Shown here: positions 43,568 through 45,939 of the stretch, piece after piece
Numbering within the stretch: the stretch's first letter is position 1
How the letters are laid out: each line of letters starts with the position of its first letter
From: Promethearchaeota archaeon
Lineage (GTDB): Archaea > Asgardarchaeota > Lokiarchaeia > Sigyniarchaeales > SOKP01
DNA: 45,939 nucleotides
Direction: 5' to 3'
NCBI GenBank assembly: GCA_016839745.1
Contig: JAEOTS010000057.1
Coordinates: forward strand, 1-45,939
Translations under genes and position numbers: made by a program
Notes under the pieces: generated by a model
The model's input: the letters and a program-made list of their open reading frames with translations, nothing else
What the model was told of the DNA's origin: nothing
Database searches by the model: none

Positions 43568-45061
43568 ATGAGTTCCGAGCTTAAAATTTCAAAGGAAGGC
43601 TTAAAAGATATAGCCGTTACTTTAGATTCGTATCGAATCCGCGTATTAGTTGATGCTAAGCAAGAAATATTAGATTCTGGTATCTATAACGAGGAACAAT
43701 ACGATCAAATGTTGTTTAAAATGTTCGATGAAGAACTTTTGAAATATAAACTTCTTAATTATCTGTCTAATCCCGATTCTAACAACTTTAAAACAATTAA
43801 AAAATTTTCAGATTCGAATTCTATTGAAATCAGAAAGACGTTAAGCTTGTTAGAATTATTGAGAAACGAGAACCTTATCGAAGTGAATAAAATCTATGAC
43901 ACTGTTGAAGGAGATGAAAAAACTCCTGAATCAACTTCTTTTAAGGATCTCGTAATCGAAAAGTACAATGTCGATCCATCAAAGGTAAAATCAGTTTATG
44001 AGCCAGTTAAAACTATATTTGAGACTCATAATTGCTCCGGATGTGGATTATGTGTTGGTATTTGTCCTGTAAACTGCTTAGAAGTCTATAACGGTTTTGG
44101 TAAAATTGACGAGGACAAGTGTATTAAGTGTGGTCTTTGCTATTTTGTATGTCCTCGCAGTTATCTACCTGTTAGTGTCTTAAACATGACTCAGGATAAA
44201 TCTTCAGAAATTAAAAATTATTCTCAAGTGGGCCATTACTTAGAAGCATATTCTGCACGAACCAAATTAAATGATATTGCTAAGGTTTGTCAAGATGGAG
44301 GAATCACAAGCACCTGTTTGCATTATCTTTTTGACTCTAAAATGATTGATTTAGCAATAGGAGCTAAAATGAGCAATACTCCGTGGAGACCGGAACCAAT
44401 AATACTTCAGAGTAAAGAAGATATTCTCTTAACTGCAGGCACCAAATATGTAAACAACCCTAATTTAAAAGTATTAAGGGAATTTAATAATAACCAATCA
44501 ATTTTAGCTGTTGTTGGAGTTCCTTGCATGATGCAAGCATTACTCAAATCAGCAGTTTATAACATTGGTATTCCCTCGTTAAACCAAATCAAATATCGTA
44601 TTGGTATCTTCTGTATGGAGTCCTTCTCCTACGAATCTCTCCTTAAAATTTGCGAGATACTAAAAGTAAATGTAAACGATGTGAAAAAGACTGATATTAA
44701 TAAAGGAAAGTTTTTCGTGTATACTAATTCTGGCGAAGAATTAACGGTTCCAATTAAAGAGATTGGAAATTTAGCTCGAGAAGATTGTGAGGTTTGTTTT
44801 GATCTTACTTCCGAATCTGCTGATATTTCAATTGGTTCTATAGGATCTCCCTCAGGGTGGAATACCGTTCTTATAAGAACAGAAACCGGAAAGGAACTCT
44901 ATAGCAAACTAATCAAAAACGATTTAATTGAATCAAAAGCGCTAGCAGATGTTAAGCCAGGATTACCACTCCTCGAACGGATCGCAACATCAAAAAGAAA
45001 TAAATGTACTAAGCATATTGACAAAAAAAAAGATGAGAATGTAAGGTTCCCTCGATATTAG
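43568..45061 (+). CDS. FrhB/FdhB-type F420-binding oxidoreductase with extra N-terminal domain
   Basis: This 497-residue protein has a helix-rich, winged-helix-like N-terminus at about 1-115. Two 4Fe-4S motifs follow, CSGCGLCVGICPVNC and CIKCGLCYFVCP (about 157-200). Then comes the coenzyme F420 hydrogenase/dehydrogenase beta-subunit domain: CQDGGITSTCLHYL, VVGVPCMMQAL, GIFCMESFSYESLL and EDCEVCFDLTSESADISIGSIGSPSGWNTVLIRTETG. It would oxidise or reduce F420 and pass electrons via its clusters to MvhD/HdrA. It lies 121 bases after mvhD, possibly in the same transcript. Confidence 0.88.
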   Translation: MSSELKISKEGLKDIAVTLDSYRIRVLVDAKQEILDSGIYNEEQYDQMLFKMFDEELLKYKLLNYLSNPDSNNFKTIKKFSDSNSIEIRKTLSLLELLRNENLIEVNKIYDTVEGDEKTPESTSFKDLVIEKYNVDPSKVKSVYEPVKTIFETHNCSGCGLCVGICPVNCLEVYNGFGKIDEDKCIKCGLCYFVCPRSYLPVSVLNMTQDKSSEIKNYSQVGHYLEAYSARTKLNDIAKVCQDGGITSTCLHYLFDSKMIDLAIGAKMSNTPWRPEPIILQSKEDILLTAGTKYVNNPNLKVLREFNNNQSILAVVGVPCMMQALLKSAVYNIGIPSLNQIKYRIGIFCMESFSYESLLKICEILKVNVNDVKKTDINKGKFFVYTNSGEELTVPIKEIGNLAREDCEVCFDLTSESADISIGSIGSPSGWNTVLIRTETGKELYSKLIKNDLIESKALADVKPGLPLLERIATSKRNKCTKHIDKKKDENVRFPRY

Positions 45062-45176
45062 ATAATAGTTTTTCCCGTATTTTTTCTCGCATATACCTTC
45101 TTTCTTTCTAAACCATAAAATTAATATTAAATTTTATATTTAGAATTATAACTTTAAGTAATAATTTATCATTAAA

Positions 45177-45656
45177 ATGAGTTTAACTACAAGACCAAGT
45201 AACTTTAGAGAAAAAGTTTTCTTTAGAAAACTCAGATCGCAAGTGGATGGGAATGCTAAAGTAGAATACGGACTAACTCAAATAAGAGGAATTGGAAGAA
45301 GATTCGCTCAAGCAATAATCATGATCGCGGAAATCAATCCTGACATGAGAATTGGAGCAATTCCTGAGAAAGACTTGAATAGAATTGAAGAGATCATTTT
45401 AGATCCAGTAACAAGTGGAGTACCCGCTTGGATGGTTAACCGTAAGAATGACTTGGTAACTGGAGAGAACTTGCATATCATTGGAAACAAGCTCGAATTA
45501 TCGGTAAAACGAGACATCGATAGAATGAAACGTATCAGAAGTTATAAAGGCGTCAGACATCACCAAGGATTAAAAGTAAGAGGCCAAAGAACCAAAAGCA
45601 CTGGAAGACACGGATTAGTCGTTGGTGTTATTAGAAAAAAGAAGGGTCAACAGTAA
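45177..45656 (+). CDS. rps13: 30S ribosomal protein uS13
   Basis: This 159-residue protein is the archaeal length. YGLTQIRGIGRRFAQAI is the uS13 helix-hairpin motif, and IRSYKGVRHHQGLKVRGQRTKSTGRHG is the rRNA-binding C-terminal region. It is the first gene of the archaeal S13-S4-S11-rpoD cluster. The ATG has no Shine-Dalgarno sequence nearby, only an AT-rich leader, so it may be leaderless. Confidence 0.97.
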   Translation: MSLTTRPSNFREKVFFRKLRSQVDGNAKVEYGLTQIRGIGRRFAQAIIMIAEINPDMRIGAIPEKDLNRIEEIILDPVTSGVPAWMVNRKNDLVTGENLHIIGNKLELSVKRDIDRMKRIRSYKGVRHHQGLKVRGQRTKSTGRHGLVVGVIRKKKGQQ

Positions 45657-45670
45657 GGTGATGAAAAATC
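45657..45670 (+). promoter_or_regulatory. Shine-Dalgarno AAGGTGA plus AUC start of uS4
   Basis: GGTGA (45657-45661) directly after the uS13 stop codon, six bases TGAAAA, then ATC GGA GAT CCT. An in-frame TGA at 45662-45664 rules out any start further upstream. Confidence 0.85.
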
Positions 45671-45939
45671 GGAGATCCTAGAAGATTAAAGAAAAAATTT
45701 AAAAAACCAAAACACCCATTCCAAACAGAAAGGTTAGTTGAAGAACTCGAATTCCTAGGAAGATACGGTCTTAGAAACAAACGAGAATTCTGGAAAATGC
45801 GAACCATGTTAGGAAATTGGCGAGATATAGCACGAAAATCAAGATCATTACCTCAAGAACGAGCTACAGAAGTCCAACAAACTTTAATCAAAAAATTAGT
45901 CAAACTCGGCGTATTAGGTCCAGATGCAGGATTCGAGGA
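45668..45939 (+). CDS. rps4: 30S ribosomal protein uS4, AUC start, cut at the window's right edge
   Basis: The first 90 residues are visible: xGDPRRLKKKFKKPKHPF, then LVEELEFLGRYGLRNKREFWK and NWRDIARKSRSL, all typical of archaeal uS4. In archaea this protein begins Met-Gly-Asp-Pro-Lys/Arg-Arg; here the codon before GGA-GAT-CCT is ATC, two codons after an in-frame TGA, and no ATG, GTG or TTG is available. The next in-frame ATG is more than 40 codons in and would remove conserved sequence. The gene follows uS13 by 11 bases and continues past the window. Confidence 0.95.
   Translation, partial: MGDPRRLKKKFKKPKHPFQTERLVEELEFLGRYGLRNKREFWKMRTMLGNWRDIARKSRSLPQERATEVQQTLIKKLVKLGVLGPDAGFE

Overview
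The window comes from an AT-rich archaeal genome and looks like an Asgard archaeon, most likely of the Lokiarchaeia. The evidence is the gene mix: a Rag-type and a Ras-like small GTPase, longin/roadblock-like proteins, a Bud23-like rRNA methyltransferase, eS25, an archaeal histone, an HdrA/MvhD pair read through five in-frame UGA codons (selenocysteine), a RuBisCO-like protein, CofC, TrmB, and an archaeal uS13-uS4 ribosomal pair. No phage, insertion sequence or CRISPR array is visible. It reads as ordinary chromosome with many short, mostly directional operons.

Layout. 1-2.8 kb: a cut-off hypothetical gene, a HEAT/LRR protein and a RuBisCO-like protein. 2.9-9.6 kb: a 1439-residue surface-anchored lectin/Ig-like protein flanked by two paralogous longin/winged-helix proteins. 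9.8-12.5 kb: translation genes (Bud23-like, eS25, intron-containing tRNA-Ser(CGA)) and a Rag-type GTPase. 12.7-17.6 kb, minus strand: a MoaD/ubiquitin-like protein, then a four-gene operon with two membrane-anchored hexapeptide acyltransferases, a double metallophosphoesterase and a ThiI-like protein with a decayed PP-loop. 17.8-31.5 kb: a coiled-coil/zinc-ribbon protein, two GPH sugar symporters, a membrane methyltransferase, an ADP-forming acyl-CoA synthetase subunit, a beta-hydroxyacid dehydrogenase, an aminotransferase, a ferredoxin-like protein, a GH2 glycosidase, a VOC protein paired with a UroD/MtaA-type protein, and a kinase-like protein. 31.5-40.8 kb: small housekeeping genes (ThpR, HAD, HIT, histone, TrmB, Ras-like GTPase, CofC, SerRS). 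41.0-45.1 kb: hdrA-mvhD-frhB redox genes. 45.2 kb to the end: uS13 and the start of uS4.

The most striking observation is about start codons. Four genes have no usable AUG, GUG or UUG that would keep their conserved N-terminus. Each instead has AUU or AUC just after a Shine-Dalgarno sequence: GGTGA-N6-ATC for uS4, GGTGA-N6-ATT for the Rag-type GTPase, GGTGA-N6-ATT for the HIT protein, and GGAGGTTA-N7-ATT for the Ras-like GTPase. In uS4 the ATC sits exactly where the conserved initiator methionine before Gly-Asp-Pro-Arg belongs. This suggests regular AUU/AUC initiation in this lineage; an ordinary gene finder would truncate or miss all four genes.

Metabolically, the redox cluster (HdrA, MvhD, an F420-binding FrhB-like subunit) together with CofC points to F420- and ferredoxin-linked electron confurcation or bifurcation. 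The GPH transporters, GH2 glycosidase and ADP-forming acyl-CoA synthetase point to uptake and fermentation of sugars or organic compounds. These physiological links are inference from gene content.
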